Below are positions 42,090-51,189 of a DNA stretch of 64,000 nt, in pieces. The stretch is from positions 175,250-239,249 of the forward strand of contig NZ_JABWGN010000017.1 in the NCBI RefSeq assembly GCF_013363975.1. The letters run 5' to 3'. This DNA is from Nonomuraea montanisoli (GTDB taxonomy: Bacteria; Actinomycetota; Actinomycetes; Streptosporangiales; Streptosporangiaceae). Made by a program: the position numbers and the translations under genes. Below the pieces are notes generated by a model, which saw nothing but the letters and a program-made list of their open reading frames with translations, did not search any database and was not told where the DNA came from. The stretch's first letter is position 1. The number at the start of each line of letters is the position of its first letter.

Positions 42090-42973
42090 CCGATCTCCAG
42101 TTCGGTTCGCCAGTCGCGCTTGGGGGTCCAGCCCAGCAGCCGCTCGGCCTTGGCCGAGGAGAAGGCGGGGGCGGTGCCGGTCAGCGCGGCGGCGGCGGCC
42201 GCGGTGGCGGGGTTGACGGCGGGCAGCAGCTCCGCCAGGGGCTCTCGGGCGAGGGCGTCGGCCGCGCCGGCGAAGAAGACCTCGCCGCTCGGCACGTCCC
42301 CCATGCGGTCGATCAGGACGGAGATCATCTCGGAGGCGTCGCGCGCGTCGATGTAGTTGAACAGCGACGCCCCGGCGATGTCCGGCCGGTCCAGCCGCTC
42401 GGCGATCGTGTGGCCGGACTGGGTGGGCGCGCCGGCCCACTCCTCGGGGGCCACCACGAAGCACGGCCGCACGGCCGCGTACCTGGTCGCCGAGGCGCGC
42501 GCGAAGGCGGCCATGGTCTGCTCGGCCACCAGCTTCGACAGGCTGTAGGCGTTCCACGGCTCGGCCGGGTGCTCCTCGTCGATCGGCAGGTAGCGCGGCG
42601 CCCAGCCGCGGGGCGCGCCGTAGCCGATGACGGTCGGGCTGCTGGCGACGACCACCCGGCCGACTCCGGTGCCGCTCGCCGCCTCGCAGACGTTGAAGGC
42701 GAGCTGGGTGTTGGTCCGGTAGATGACGCCCTCGGGCCGGCTGAACGGGGTCGCGATGGCGGCCAGGTGCACCACCACGTCGGGACGGTAGCGGTTGAGC
42801 ACGTCGTACGCCTGGCCGAGGTCGGTCAGGTCGGCGGGCAGCGTGGAGGCGGCCTCCGGGGGAGTGCCCGGCGCGACGTCGACCCCGATCACCTCGTGGC
42901 CGGCCTGCGCCAATGTGGTGACCACGCTGCGCCCGAGCCGGCCGGCGCTCCCGGTCACCAGTGTTCGTGTCAT
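42086..42973 (-). CDS. NAD-dependent epimerase/dehydratase family protein, probable sugar dehydrogenase
   Basis: 295 residues from ATG 42973; a GTG at 42988 is a possible alternative. Extended SDR fold: glycine motif TGSAGRLG, VVHLAAIATPF, VVVASSPTVIGYG and catalytic YSLSK. In this context it could oxidise the sugar or uronate (distant similarity to uronate dehydrogenase in layout) or epimerise it. First gene of the operon, behind a promoter with TTGACG (43047-43052) and AATACT (43023-43028) and the LacI box. Confidence 0.82.
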   Translation of the reverse strand: MTRTLVTGSAGRLGRSVVTTLAQAGHEVIGVDVAPGTPPEAASTLPADLTDLGQAYDVLNRYRPDVVVHLAAIATPFSRPEGVIYRTNTQLAFNVCEAASGTGVGRVVVASSPTVIGYGAPRGWAPRYLPIDEEHPAEPWNAYSLSKLVAEQTMAAFARASATRYAAVRPCFVVAPEEWAGAPTQSGHTIAERLDRPDIAGASLFNYIDARDASEMISVLIDRMGDVPSGEVFFAGAADALAREPLAELLPAVNPATAAAAAALTGTAPAFSSAKAERLLGWTPKRDWRTELEIG

Positions 42974-43006
42974 CGGATCTTTCACCACTCCTGGGGGTAT
43001 GGTTCG

Positions 43007-43018
43007 GCAACCGGTTGC
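43007..43018. promoter_or_regulatory. LacI-type operator of the epimerase operon
   Basis: GCAACCGGTTGC is a perfect 12-bp palindrome with the central CG of LacI-family sites. It lies just downstream of the minus-strand -10 (43023-43028), a position suited to repression. The box at 32427 is the same but for its last base. Confidence 0.7.
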
Positions 43019-43140
43019 AAAAAGTATTGAGGTTTCGTTCCGGCAACGTCAAGCGGCGATGGGGTGGCCGCCCCTCCCACTTGGGGGAACATAGGGATAG
43101 GGTGGTGCGCCGACAGTGCTGGCCAGGCGGCGACGGCTCA

Positions 43141-43171
43141 TTGACAGCAATACAAACGCTTGCACTAAAGT
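43141..43171 (+). promoter_or_regulatory. lacI promoter with internal operator
   Basis: TTGACA (43141-43146) and TAAAGT (43166-43171) flank a 19-base spacer that contains ACAAACGCTTGC (43152-43163), matching 9 of 12 positions of the GCAACCGGTTGC box. This points to autorepression of the lacI-galM pair. Confidence 0.6.
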
Positions 43172-43197
43172 ACAGCTGTGGTCGGAGGAAGCCAGGC

Positions 43198-44169
43198 GTG
43201 GCAGTGACGATTCGCGACGTGGCCCGCGCTTCCGGCGTCCACGTCTCCACGGTGTCGCGCTCCTTCTCCGCGCCGCACCTGGTCAACCCGGAGACCCGCA
43301 CCCGCGTGCTGGCCGTCGCCGAGGACCTCGGCTACCGGCCCAACCGCGCCGCCCGCGCGCTGACCACCGGGCGCACCCACAACCTCGGCCTCATCGTGGC
43401 CGACATCGCCAACCCCTTCTTCCCGCCGCTCATCAAGGCCGCCCAGGCCCAGGCCCGGCTGCGCGACTACCACGTCTTCGTGGCCGACACCGACGAGGAC
43501 CCGAAGGCCGAGGAGGATCTGATCCAGACCCTCACCAAACAGGTCGACGGCGTCCTGCTGTGCAGTCCGCGCCTGACGAACAGGACGATAGAGCGCCTGC
43601 GCGAGGAGATCCCGTTCGTCCTGGTCAACCGCAGGGTCAAGGGCATGCCCACGGTCCTCATGGACGTCGGGCGGGGGGCCCGCCTCGCCGTCGAGCACCT
43701 CACCGAACTCGGCCACCGCCGGCTGGCCGTGGTCACCGGCCCGAGCGGGTCGTGGACCAGCAAGGAGATGCAGGAGGCGGCCGCCGCGATGAACGAGGTG
43801 GACGTCGTCTTCCTCGGCCCCAACCCGCCGACCGTGGCGGGCGGCCTGGCCGCCGCCGCCGACGTGGTGGCCTCCGGCGCCACCGGCGTCCTCGCCTACA
43901 ACGACCTCGTCGCCATCGGGCTCATCGAGGGCCTCGCCGAGCGCGGCGTCGAGGTGCCCCGCGACGTGAGCGTGATCGGCGTCGACGACATCGTGGCCGG
44001 CCGGCTCAGCCGCCCCAAGCTCACCACCATCGCCATGCCCACCGCCGCGGCCGGTCGCATCGCCGTCGACATGCTGCTGCAGTCGGTCGACGCCGAGGCG
44101 GCCACGGGCGTCACGATGCTGGAGACCACCCTGATCGTCCGAGAGTCCACGGGAGAGGCACGCACATGA
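43198..44169 (+). CDS. LacI family transcriptional repressor
   Basis: 323 residues from GTG 43198, preceded by GGAGG nine bases upstream. The N-terminal helix-turn-helix is TIRDVARASGVHVSTVSRSF, and the hinge region is PNRAARALTTGRTHNLGL. The ligand domain has IVADIANPFFPPLIKAAQ and DVSVIGVDDIVAGRLSRPKLT. It probably controls the importer operon at 32.6 kb, the catabolic operon starting at 42973, and itself, through the three related palindromes. It overlaps the aldose epimerase gene by four bases. Confidence 0.92.
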   Translation: MAVTIRDVARASGVHVSTVSRSFSAPHLVNPETRTRVLAVAEDLGYRPNRAARALTTGRTHNLGLIVADIANPFFPPLIKAAQAQARLRDYHVFVADTDEDPKAEEDLIQTLTKQVDGVLLCSPRLTNRTIERLREEIPFVLVNRRVKGMPTVLMDVGRGARLAVEHLTELGHRRLAVVTGPSGSWTSKEMQEAAAAMNEVDVVFLGPNPPTVAGGLAAAADVVASGATGVLAYNDLVAIGLIEGLAERGVEVPRDVSVIGVDDIVAGRLSRPKLTTIAMPTAAAGRIAVDMLLQSVDAEAATGVTMLETTLIVRESTGEART

Positions 44170-45113
44170 TGTTCGGAACACTGCCGTCGGGGGAGCGCGT
44201 CGAACGCTTCGAGCTGACCTCCGGGCGGCTGCGCGCCGCCGTGCTCAGCTACGGCGCCGTGCTCCAGTCGCTGGAGGTGTCGGGCGTCGACGTGGTGCTC
44301 GGGCTCGACACGCTGGAGGACTACCTGACCCGCAGCCGCTACTTCGGGGCGGTCGTCGGCAGGTACGGCAACCGCATCGCCGGCGGCACGTTCACCCTCG
44401 ACGGCGTCACCCACACCCTGCCCGTCAACAACGGGCCCAACAGCCTCCACGGCGGCGTCGAGGGGTTCGACCGCAAGGTCTGGACGGTCGCCGACGCCGG
44501 TGACACGTCCGTGACGCTCACCCTGACCAGCCCCGACGGCGACCAGGGCTACCCCGGCGCGCTGACCGCCTCCGTCACCTACACGGTCGACGGCGACGCC
44601 CTGCGCATCGACTACACCGCCGAGACCGACGCGCCCACCGTGCTCAACCTGACCAACCACTCCTACTTCAACCTCGCCGGCGGCGGCGACGTGCTCGGCC
44701 ACGAGCTGCGCATCGGCGCCGAGCACTACCTGCCCGTCGACGACGACAAGATCCCCACCGGCGAGCTCGCCCCGGTCAAGGGCACGCCGTTCGACTTCAC
44801 CACTGCCCACGCCATCGGCGCCCGCCTCGACGGGGCCTACGACCACTGCTTCGTCCTCGACGGCTCGGGCGACATGCGCGTCGTCGAGCCGGTCAGCGGC
44901 CTGACCATGGAGGTCACCACGACCGAGCCGGGCGTGCAGTTCTACGCGGGCGGCATGCTCGACGGCGCCTCCACGCCGTACGGGCCGCACGCCGGCTTCT
45001 GCCTGGAGACCCAGCACTTCCCCGACTCGCCCAACCAGCCGGAGTTCCCCTCCACGGTGCTGCGGCCGGGCGAGCGCTTCACCTCCACTACGACCTACCG
45101 CTTCCCGGCCTGA
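44166..45113 (+). CDS. galM: aldose 1-epimerase (mutarotase)
   Basis: 315 residues of the galactose mutarotase family. It interconverts alpha and beta anomers of an aldose. Catalytic features: FGAVVGRYGNRIAGG, NNGPNSLHGG with its histidine, LTNHSYFNLAG, and the glutamate of CLETQHFPDSPNQPEFPS. It is translationally coupled to lacI (ATGA), which suggests the inducing sugar enters as a free aldose or uronate needing mutarotation. Confidence 0.92.
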   Translation: MMFGTLPSGERVERFELTSGRLRAAVLSYGAVLQSLEVSGVDVVLGLDTLEDYLTRSRYFGAVVGRYGNRIAGGTFTLDGVTHTLPVNNGPNSLHGGVEGFDRKVWTVADAGDTSVTLTLTSPDGDQGYPGALTASVTYTVDGDALRIDYTAETDAPTVLNLTNHSYFNLAGGGDVLGHELRIGAEHYLPVDDDKIPTGELAPVKGTPFDFTTAHAIGARLDGAYDHCFVLDGSGDMRVVEPVSGLTMEVTTTEPGVQFYAGGMLDGASTPYGPHAGFCLETQHFPDSPNQPEFPSTVLRPGERFTSTTTYRFPA

Positions 45114-45209
45114 CACGAGCGGTCCGAGGTGTCCGGCTGATACCGGATCGCGGGGGTCATCGGCGAGCCTGAGTGCGTTCGCCGGTGTCTCCGACGTACC
45201 TTTGGCATC

Positions 45210-47744
45210 ATGGCCACCCGTACGCCGAAAAGCGCATCGAAGGGGCCGGCGAAGCGGTCGACCAGCCCGCGCCCGGCCCCCGCGAAGCGCGGATCCACGT
45301 CGTCGGGGCGTTCGAGGGCGAGGGGCTCCGCGCCGGCCCGCAAGGCGTCCCTGACCCACCAGGACCCGATCACCTGGGTCTTCACGATGATCGGCAAGCT
45401 GGTCGTCGGGTTGTGGATGCTCGTGGCCAACGGCATCGGCGGCGCGGCCCGCGCGCTCGGCAAGAACGCCCGCGAGCTCGACCCGGCCCACCGGCGCGAC
45501 GGCGTGGGCCTCGCGGTCCTGGCCGGCGCCATCGTGCTGGCCGCGATGACCTGGCGCGCCTCCGAGGGCACGGTCTCCACCGTCGTCAACGTGGTCGTGC
45601 GCGCCATGTTCGGCTCGCTGGCGTGGGCGCTGCCGCTGCTGCTCGGCCTGCTGGCCTGGCGCTACCTGCGCCACCCCGACCAGAACGCCGACACGGGCCG
45701 CATGGTGATCGGCTGGAGCGCGCTGCTGATCGGCGTGCTCGGCGTCATCCACGTGGCCAACGACGTGCCCTACCCCAACCCCGCGGGCACCGCCAACGAC
45801 GGCATGGACCGGGTCGCCCAGGCGGGCGGCCTCATCGGGTTCATCGTCTCGGCCCCGCCCATGAGCATCCTGCCCTCGTGGATCACGATCCCGCTGCTGC
45901 TCATGCTGTCGGGCTTCGGCGTCCTGGTGATCACCGCCACGCCGGTCCACCGGATCCCCGAGCGGCTGTCGGAGCTGCGTCACCTGCTGTTCGAGCAGAA
46001 GGGCGCCACCCCGGCCGGCGCCCCGCGGCCCGAGGCCAGGCGGCCGCGCCGGGTCCGCAAGTCCGCCGACGACGCGCCCGAGCGCGACGGCCAGCCGCCG
46101 TACGACACGCCCGTCCTCGCCGACCAGGACAAGCGGCCCGACCACGCGCCCGAGATCGTGCCCGGCCTGGTGGAGGAGGAGCCGCCCGCGCCCGAGCCGG
46201 TCCGCCGCCCGGAGCCGTCCGAGCCGCCCGAGCCGACGCCCGCGCCGCGCAAGGTCGAGCAACTCGTCCTGTCGCCGCAGGCCGGCCCGTACGGGCTGCC
46301 CGACCTGCAGTTCCTCAAGCAGGGCACCCCGCCCAAGCCGCAGACCAAGGCCAACTCCGTCGTGGTCAACGCGCTCACCAGCGTGCTGGAGCAGTTCGGC
46401 ATCGACGCCCAGGTGATCGGCTTCACCCGCGGCCCCACGGTGACCCGCTACGAGATCGAGCTCGGCCCCGCCGTCAAGGTGGAGAAGGTCACCGCGCTCA
46501 CCAAGAACATCGCCTACGCCGTGAAGTCGGCCGACGTGCGCATCCTGTCGCCCATCCCCGGCAAGTCGGCCATCGGCGTGGAGATCCCCAACGCCGACAA
46601 GGACCTCGTGGCGCTCGGCGACGTGCTGCGCGCGCAGGTGGCCCAGGCCGACCACCACCCGATGATCGTGGGCCTGGGCAAGGACGTCGAGGGCCGCACG
46701 ATCGTGGCCAACCTCGCCAAGATGCCCCACCTGCTCATCGCGGGCGCCACCGGCGCGGGCAAGTCCGTCTGCGTCAACGGCCTGATCACCTCGATCCTCA
46801 TGCGCGCCACGCCCGACGAGGTGCGCATGGTGCTCGTCGACCCCAAGCGGGTGGAGCTCTCGGTGTACGAGGGCATCCCCCACCTGATCACCCCGATCAT
46901 CACCAACCCGAAGAAGGCCGCCGAGGCCCTCGAATGGGTGGTGGGCGAGATGGACCGCCGCTACGACGACCTGGCCGCCTCCGGGTTCCGGCACGTGGAC
47001 GAGTTCAACAAGGCGGTGCGGGCCGGCAAGCTCCAGCCGCCGCCGGGCAGCGAGCGGGTCTACCAGCCCTACCCGTACCTGCTGGTGATCGTCGACGAGC
47101 TGGCCGACCTCATGATGGTCGCCCCCCGCGACGTCGAGGACTCGGTCGTGCGCATCACCCAGCTCGCCCGCGCCGCCGGCATCCATCTCGTCATCGCCAC
47201 CCAGCGGCCGTCCGTGGACGTCGTCACCGGCCTCATCAAGGCCAACGTCCCCTCCCGGCTGGCCTTCGCCGTCTCCTCGCTCACCGACTCGCGGGTCATC
47301 CTCGACCAGCCCGGCGCCGACAAGCTGGTCGGCCAGGGCGACGCGCTGTTCCTGCCGATGGGCGCGAGCAAGCCCATCCGCATCCAGAACGCGTTCGTCT
47401 CGGAGAAGGAGATCGCCGAGATCGTCGCGCACTGCAAGACGCAGATGCAGGCCGAGTACCGCGAGGACGTGGCCGCGGCGCCGGTCAAGCGGGAGATCGA
47501 CGAGGACATCGGCGACGACCTGGAGCTGCTGATCCAGGCGGCCGAGCTGATCGTGACGACCCAGTTCGGCTCCACCTCGATGCTCCAGCGCAAGCTGCGC
47601 GTCGGCTTCGCCAAGGCCGGCCGGCTGATGGACCTGCTGGAGAGCCGCGACGTGGTCGGCCCCAGCGAGGGCTCCAAGGCCCGCGAGGTGCTGGTCAAGC
47701 CCGACGACCTGCCCGCCCTGCTGGCCGACCTGCGCGGCGGGTGA
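45210..47744 (+). CDS. ftsK: DNA translocase FtsK/SpoIIIE
   Basis: 844 residues. A basic N-terminus is followed by about four transmembrane helices (residues 45-240), a proline/glutamate-rich linker (250-345) and the motor. Walker A is GATGAGKS and Walker B LLVIVDELADL. The C-terminal gamma domain (ELLIQAAELIVTTQFGSTSM onward) recognises chromosome orientation sequences. Length is normal. The ATG lies seven bases after TACCTT (45197-45202), suggesting a leaderless message. It segregates chromosomes at septa during division or sporulation. Confidence 0.95.
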   Translation: MATRTPKSASKGPAKRSTSPRPAPAKRGSTSSGRSRARGSAPARKASLTHQDPITWVFTMIGKLVVGLWMLVANGIGGAARALGKNARELDPAHRRDGVGLAVLAGAIVLAAMTWRASEGTVSTVVNVVVRAMFGSLAWALPLLLGLLAWRYLRHPDQNADTGRMVIGWSALLIGVLGVIHVANDVPYPNPAGTANDGMDRVAQAGGLIGFIVSAPPMSILPSWITIPLLLMLSGFGVLVITATPVHRIPERLSELRHLLFEQKGATPAGAPRPEARRPRRVRKSADDAPERDGQPPYDTPVLADQDKRPDHAPEIVPGLVEEEPPAPEPVRRPEPSEPPEPTPAPRKVEQLVLSPQAGPYGLPDLQFLKQGTPPKPQTKANSVVVNALTSVLEQFGIDAQVIGFTRGPTVTRYEIELGPAVKVEKVTALTKNIAYAVKSADVRILSPIPGKSAIGVEIPNADKDLVALGDVLRAQVAQADHHPMIVGLGKDVEGRTIVANLAKMPHLLIAGATGAGKSVCVNGLITSILMRATPDEVRMVLVDPKRVELSVYEGIPHLITPIITNPKKAAEALEWVVGEMDRRYDDLAASGFRHVDEFNKAVRAGKLQPPPGSERVYQPYPYLLVIVDELADLMMVAPRDVEDSVVRITQLARAAGIHLVIATQRPSVDVVTGLIKANVPSRLAFAVSSLTDSRVILDQPGADKLVGQGDALFLPMGASKPIRIQNAFVSEKEIAEIVAHCKTQMQAEYREDVAAAPVKREIDEDIGDDLELLIQAAELIVTTQFGSTSMLQRKLRVGFAKAGRLMDLLESRDVVGPSEGSKAREVLVKPDDLPALLADLRGG

Positions 47745-47823
47745 CCCCCGGTGTGTCCAACCTCGGCGATTACTGGTTGAATAGGACTGACTACGCATCG
47801 TCGGGGGCTTGGAGGCGTGCGCC

Positions 47824-48645
47824 GTGGAGGACCAGAGGACACACGAGCAGGGCGCGCCGGCACCGGGCGCGGAGACGCGGAGCCTCGGGGCCGTGCTCTC
47901 CGCCGCCCGGCTGTCGGCGGGCATGACGGTCGAGCAGCTCAGCGCGCTCACGCGCATACGCGAGGCGATCATCCACGCCTTCGAGCGTGACGAGTTCTCG
48001 CAGTGCGGCGGCGACTTCTACGAGCGCGGCCACATCAAGGCGCTGTCCAGGGCGCTCGGCCTCGATCCCGAGGCCATGGTCCACCTCTACGACGAGCTGC
48101 ACGGCGGCGAACCGCCCGCGGTGCGCATGGCCAGCGTCTTCCGCACCGACCGCAGGCTGCGCGCGGCCGAGCGGCGCTCGCCCAACTGGTCGATGGCCCT
48201 GGGCGTGGCCCTGAGCCTCGTCGTCGTCTTCGGCATCGTGCGCGTCATGGGCGGCGCCGGCGGCACGCGGGAGGCCGGGGTGGAGCAGATCCCCGCCGTG
48301 CCGAGCCTGCCGGCCCCCGGGGTGCACCAGCGGGCCAAGCCGGTCCCGCCGCGGACGGGCGCGAGCGCCAGGCCGACCGTCGCCGCCAACCAGGTCGTGG
48401 TCCAGGTCAAGGCCAAGCGCTCGTCCTACGTCAACGTCGCCGACGCCGAGGGGCGCAAGCTCTTCGCCGGGATGATGGAGGCGGGCATGACTTCCACCTG
48501 GCGGGCCCCCAACCGGGTCGACCTTGAGGTCAGCGACGCCACCGCGGTGTCGGTGCAGGTCAACGGCAAGAAGGTGGGCAAGCTGGGGTCGCGCGGGCAG
48601 ACCGTGCGCCGCTCGTTCGGGCCGCCGGCGCCTCCTGCGAGGTAG
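47824..48645 (+). CDS. RodZ-like protein: helix-turn-helix, membrane helix, DUF4115
   Basis: 273 residues from GTG 47824, with GGAGG nine bases upstream. The N-terminal HTH (LGAVLSAARLSAGMTVEQLSAL) and FYERGHIKALSRALGLDP are typical of RodZ-type proteins. One transmembrane helix (SMALGVALSLVVVFGIVRVM, about residues 124-143) leads to a Pro-rich stretch and a C-terminal DUF4115 domain (VQVKAKRSSYVNVAD, VQVNGKKVGKLG). Such genes lie between ftsK and rimO/pgsA in actinobacteria. A role in envelope shape is inferred from the family only. Confidence 0.87.
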   Translation: MEDQRTHEQGAPAPGAETRSLGAVLSAARLSAGMTVEQLSALTRIREAIIHAFERDEFSQCGGDFYERGHIKALSRALGLDPEAMVHLYDELHGGEPPAVRMASVFRTDRRLRAAERRSPNWSMALGVALSLVVVFGIVRVMGGAGGTREAGVEQIPAVPSLPAPGVHQRAKPVPPRTGASARPTVAANQVVVQVKAKRSSYVNVADAEGRKLFAGMMEAGMTSTWRAPNRVDLEVSDATAVSVQVNGKKVGKLGSRGQTVRRSFGPPAPPAR

Positions 48646-48691
48646 CCGGTGCATCGGGTGGTGGCCAACTCCCGATACCGTAGTGTTCACC

Positions 48692-50101
48692 ATGTCATCC
48701 CGCCGAACCGCATCGCTGATCACCCTGGGCTGCGCGCGCAACGAGGTCGACTCCGAGGAGCTGGCCGCGCGACTCGAGGCTGCCGGCTGGCAGCTCGACG
48801 ACGACGACCCTGATGTCGTCGTCGTCAACACGTGTGGCTTCATCGACTCGGCGAAGAAGGACTCCGTCGACACGCTGCTGGCCGCGGCAGACTCCGGGGC
48901 CAAGGTGGTCGCCGCGGGCTGTATGGCCGAGCGCTACGGCAACGAGCTGGCCGAGGCGCTGCCCGAGGCCAGCGCGGTCATCTCCTTCGACGACTACGCC
49001 GACATCGGCGGCCGCCTCGACGACGTGCTCGCCGGGCGGCCGCTCAAGCCGCACACGCCGCGTGATCGCCGCACCCTGCTGCCCATCTCGCCCGTCGACC
49101 GGGCGGCGGCCCCCAGGGCCGCCATCCCGGGCCACGGCGACCTGCCCGAGGGGCTGGCCCCCGCCAGCGGCCCCCGCGTGCTGCGCAAGCGGCTCGACGA
49201 GAGCCCGGTGGCCTCGCTCAAGCTCGCCTCCGGCTGCGACCGGCGCTGCACGTTCTGCGCCATCCCGGCCTTCCGCGGCGCCTACGTCTCGCGCGACCCC
49301 GAGGAGCTGCTGGCCGAGGCCGACTGGCTCGCCCACCGGGGCGTGCGCGAGCTGGTCCTGGTCAGCGAGAACTCCACCTCCTACGGCAAGGACCTCGGCG
49401 ACCTGAGGGCGCTGGAGAAGCTGCTGCCGCGCCTGGCCGCCGTCGAGGGCATCGACCGGGTGCGGGTGAGCTACCTGCAGCCGGCCGAGCTGCGGCCGGG
49501 GCTGCTGGAGGTCATCGCGGGCACCGAGGGGATCGCCCCGTACTTCGACCTGTCCTTCCAGCACGCCAGCGGCACGGTGCTGCGCCGGATGCGCCGCTTC
49601 GGCGACCCGGAGCGCTTCCTCGCGCTGCTGGAGAGCATCCGCGAGCACGCCCCCGAGGCCGGTGTGCGCTCCAACTTCATCGTGGGCTTCCCGGGCGAGA
49701 CCGAGGAGGAGTTCGGCGAGCTGGTCGGCTTCCTGGAGCGGGCCCGGCTCGACGTCATCGGCGTGTTCGGCTACTCCGACGAGGACGGCACCGAGGCGGC
49801 CGGCTTCGACGGCAAGCTCGACCAGGACGTCATCGACGAGCGGGTGCGGGTGCTGACCGAGCTGGCCGAGGAGCTGACCGCGCAGCGGGCCGAGGAGCGC
49901 ATCGGCACCGAGGTCGACGTGCTCATCGACGACGACCTCGGTGACGGCGGCTACGAGGGCCGGGCCGCCCACCAGGGGCCGGAGGTCGACGGGTCCGTGA
50001 CCGTGCAGGGCATCGGCCTGGTCCGGGGGCAGATCGTGCGCGCGGTCGTGGTCGACGCCGAGGGGGTCGACCTGATCGCCCGCATCAAGGCCGGTCCATG
50101 A
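48692..50101 (+). CDS. rimO: ribosomal protein uS12 methylthiotransferase RimO
   Basis: 469 residues, a radical-SAM methylthiotransferase that modifies an aspartate of uS12. The N-terminal UPF0004 domain has cysteines in TLGCARNEVDSEEL, NTCGFIDSAKKDS and AAGCMAERYG. The radical SAM cluster is C-x3-C-x2-C in GCDRRCTFCAIP, and a C-terminal TRAM domain is present (residues about 405-469). TAGTGT (48681-48686) is five bases before the ATG, so the transcript is probably leaderless. It overlaps pgsA by four bases. Confidence 0.95.
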   Translation: MSSRRTASLITLGCARNEVDSEELAARLEAAGWQLDDDDPDVVVVNTCGFIDSAKKDSVDTLLAAADSGAKVVAAGCMAERYGNELAEALPEASAVISFDDYADIGGRLDDVLAGRPLKPHTPRDRRTLLPISPVDRAAAPRAAIPGHGDLPEGLAPASGPRVLRKRLDESPVASLKLASGCDRRCTFCAIPAFRGAYVSRDPEELLAEADWLAHRGVRELVLVSENSTSYGKDLGDLRALEKLLPRLAAVEGIDRVRVSYLQPAELRPGLLEVIAGTEGIAPYFDLSFQHASGTVLRRMRRFGDPERFLALLESIREHAPEAGVRSNFIVGFPGETEEEFGELVGFLERARLDVIGVFGYSDEDGTEAAGFDGKLDQDVIDERVRVLTELAEELTAQRAEERIGTEVDVLIDDDLGDGGYEGRAAHQGPEVDGSVTVQGIGLVRGQIVRAVVVDAEGVDLIARIKAGP

Positions 50102-50670
50102 CGAGGGACGAGCGCCGCGTGGTCAGCCCGTGGAACATCGCCAACGTCCTCACGGTCCTGCGGTTGGCGCTCGTCCCCTTCTTCGTCGTCTGCCTCTTCC
50201 TGCCGGGCCCGGGCTGGCGCCTGGCGGCGCTGGCGGTGTTCGCCGTGGCGTCCATCACCGACCACCTCGACGGTGAGCTGGCCCGCCGGTACGGGCTGAT
50301 CACCGACTTCGGCAAGATCGCCGACCCGATCGCCGACAAGGCGCTGACCGGGGCGGCCCTGGTGTGCCTGTCGATCCTCGGCGAGCTGCCCTGGTGGATC
50401 ACCCTGGTGATCCTCGGCCGCGAGCTGGGCATCACGGTGCTGCGCTTCGTGCTGATCCGCCGGGCGATCATCCCGGCCAGCTACGGCGGCAAGGTCAAGA
50501 CCGTGCTGCAGATCGCGGCCATCGTCCTGTACATCCTGCCGGGGGTGCCCGACCCGCTGCGCTGGGTGGTCATGGGCGCCGCCCTGGTGGTGACGGTGGC
50601 CACGGGCGTCGACTACGTGGTCCGCGCGGTCAAGCTCCGCAAGGTGGCGCGGCGGGCCAGAGGGGAATGA
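50098..50670 (+). CDS. pgsA: CDP-diacylglycerol-glycerol-3-phosphate 3-phosphatidyltransferase
   Basis: 190-residue membrane enzyme that makes phosphatidylglycerol phosphate. The CDP-alcohol phosphotransferase motif D-x2-D-G-x2-A-R-x8-G-x3-D-x3-D is seen as DHLDGELARRYGLITDFG followed by KIADPIADK. About five transmembrane helices are present. ATGA overlap with rimO, and cinA overlaps its end. This is the actinobacterial pgsA-cinA-clgR order. Confidence 0.93.
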   Translation: MTRDERRVVSPWNIANVLTVLRLALVPFFVVCLFLPGPGWRLAALAVFAVASITDHLDGELARRYGLITDFGKIADPIADKALTGAALVCLSILGELPWWITLVILGRELGITVLRFVLIRRAIIPASYGGKVKTVLQIAAIVLYILPGVPDPLRWVVMGAALVVTVATGVDYVVRAVKLRKVARRARGE

Positions 50671-51164
50671 GCATGGCGCCGGCCGCCGAGGCGATCACGC
50701 TGCTCGTGGAGCGGGGTGCCACGCTCGCCGTGGCCGAGTCGCTGACCGGGGGGCTCATCGGGGCGACCATCACCGCCGTGCCGGGGGCGTCCAAGGCGTT
50801 CCGGGGCGGAGTGGTCTCCTACGCCACGGACCTGAAGCACGCGCTGCTGGGGGTGCCGGACGACCTGCTGGCGCGGGAGGGGGCGGTTCACCCGGACGTC
50901 GCGGCGGCGATGGCCGCGGGCGTGGCCCGGGTGTGCGCGGCGACGTACGGGCTGGCGGTGACCGGGGTGGCGGGGCCCGAGCCGCAGGACGGCAAGCCGG
51001 TCGGCACCGTGCACGTCGCCGTCAGCGGGCCCGGGGGAGAAATCTGGGCGCGAGAGTTGAGACTCCAGGGGTCCCGCGAACGTATCAGGGTAGAGACGGT
51101 GGACGAGGCGGTTGATCTACTTACAGGTGTGCTTAAGCCGAACAAGGGGGAACATTCCGGGTGA
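50667..51164 (+). CDS. cinA: CinA family protein (nicotinamide-nucleotide amidase domain)
   Basis: 165 residues, only the C-terminal CinA domain, as usual in actinobacteria. Motifs: TLAVAESLTGGLIGA, GVVSYATDLKHALLGV, GLAVTGVAGPEPQDGKPVGT. It deamidates NMN in other organisms. ATG 50667 overlaps the pgsA stop; a second ATG at 50673 has AGGGG upstream. Confidence 0.9.
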   Translation: MSMAPAAEAITLLVERGATLAVAESLTGGLIGATITAVPGASKAFRGGVVSYATDLKHALLGVPDDLLAREGAVHPDVAAAMAAGVARVCAATYGLAVTGVAGPEPQDGKPVGTVHVAVSGPGGEIWARELRLQGSRERIRVETVDEAVDLLTGVLKPNKGEHSG

Positions 51165-51174
51165 TTACCGTGTT

Positions 51175-51189
51175 ACGTCCCGAGCGAAC
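51175..51189 (+). promoter_or_regulatory. candidate ClgR box upstream of clgR
   Basis: ACGTCCCGAGCGAAC agrees with the published ClgR consensus (WCGCYNANRGCGWWS) at 13 of 15 positions, including the GCGAAC half. It lies about 40 bases before a -10-like TACGGT (51229-51234). Autoregulation is known for ClgR in related bacteria. Confidence 0.4.

Noticed and set aside
43896..47972. A 1358-codon open frame on the minus strand opposite ftsK, galM and lacI
   Set aside because: It is a GC-bias shadow: its translation is low-complexity (runs of Gly, Val, Asp, His, Arg) and it lies opposite three well-supported genes.
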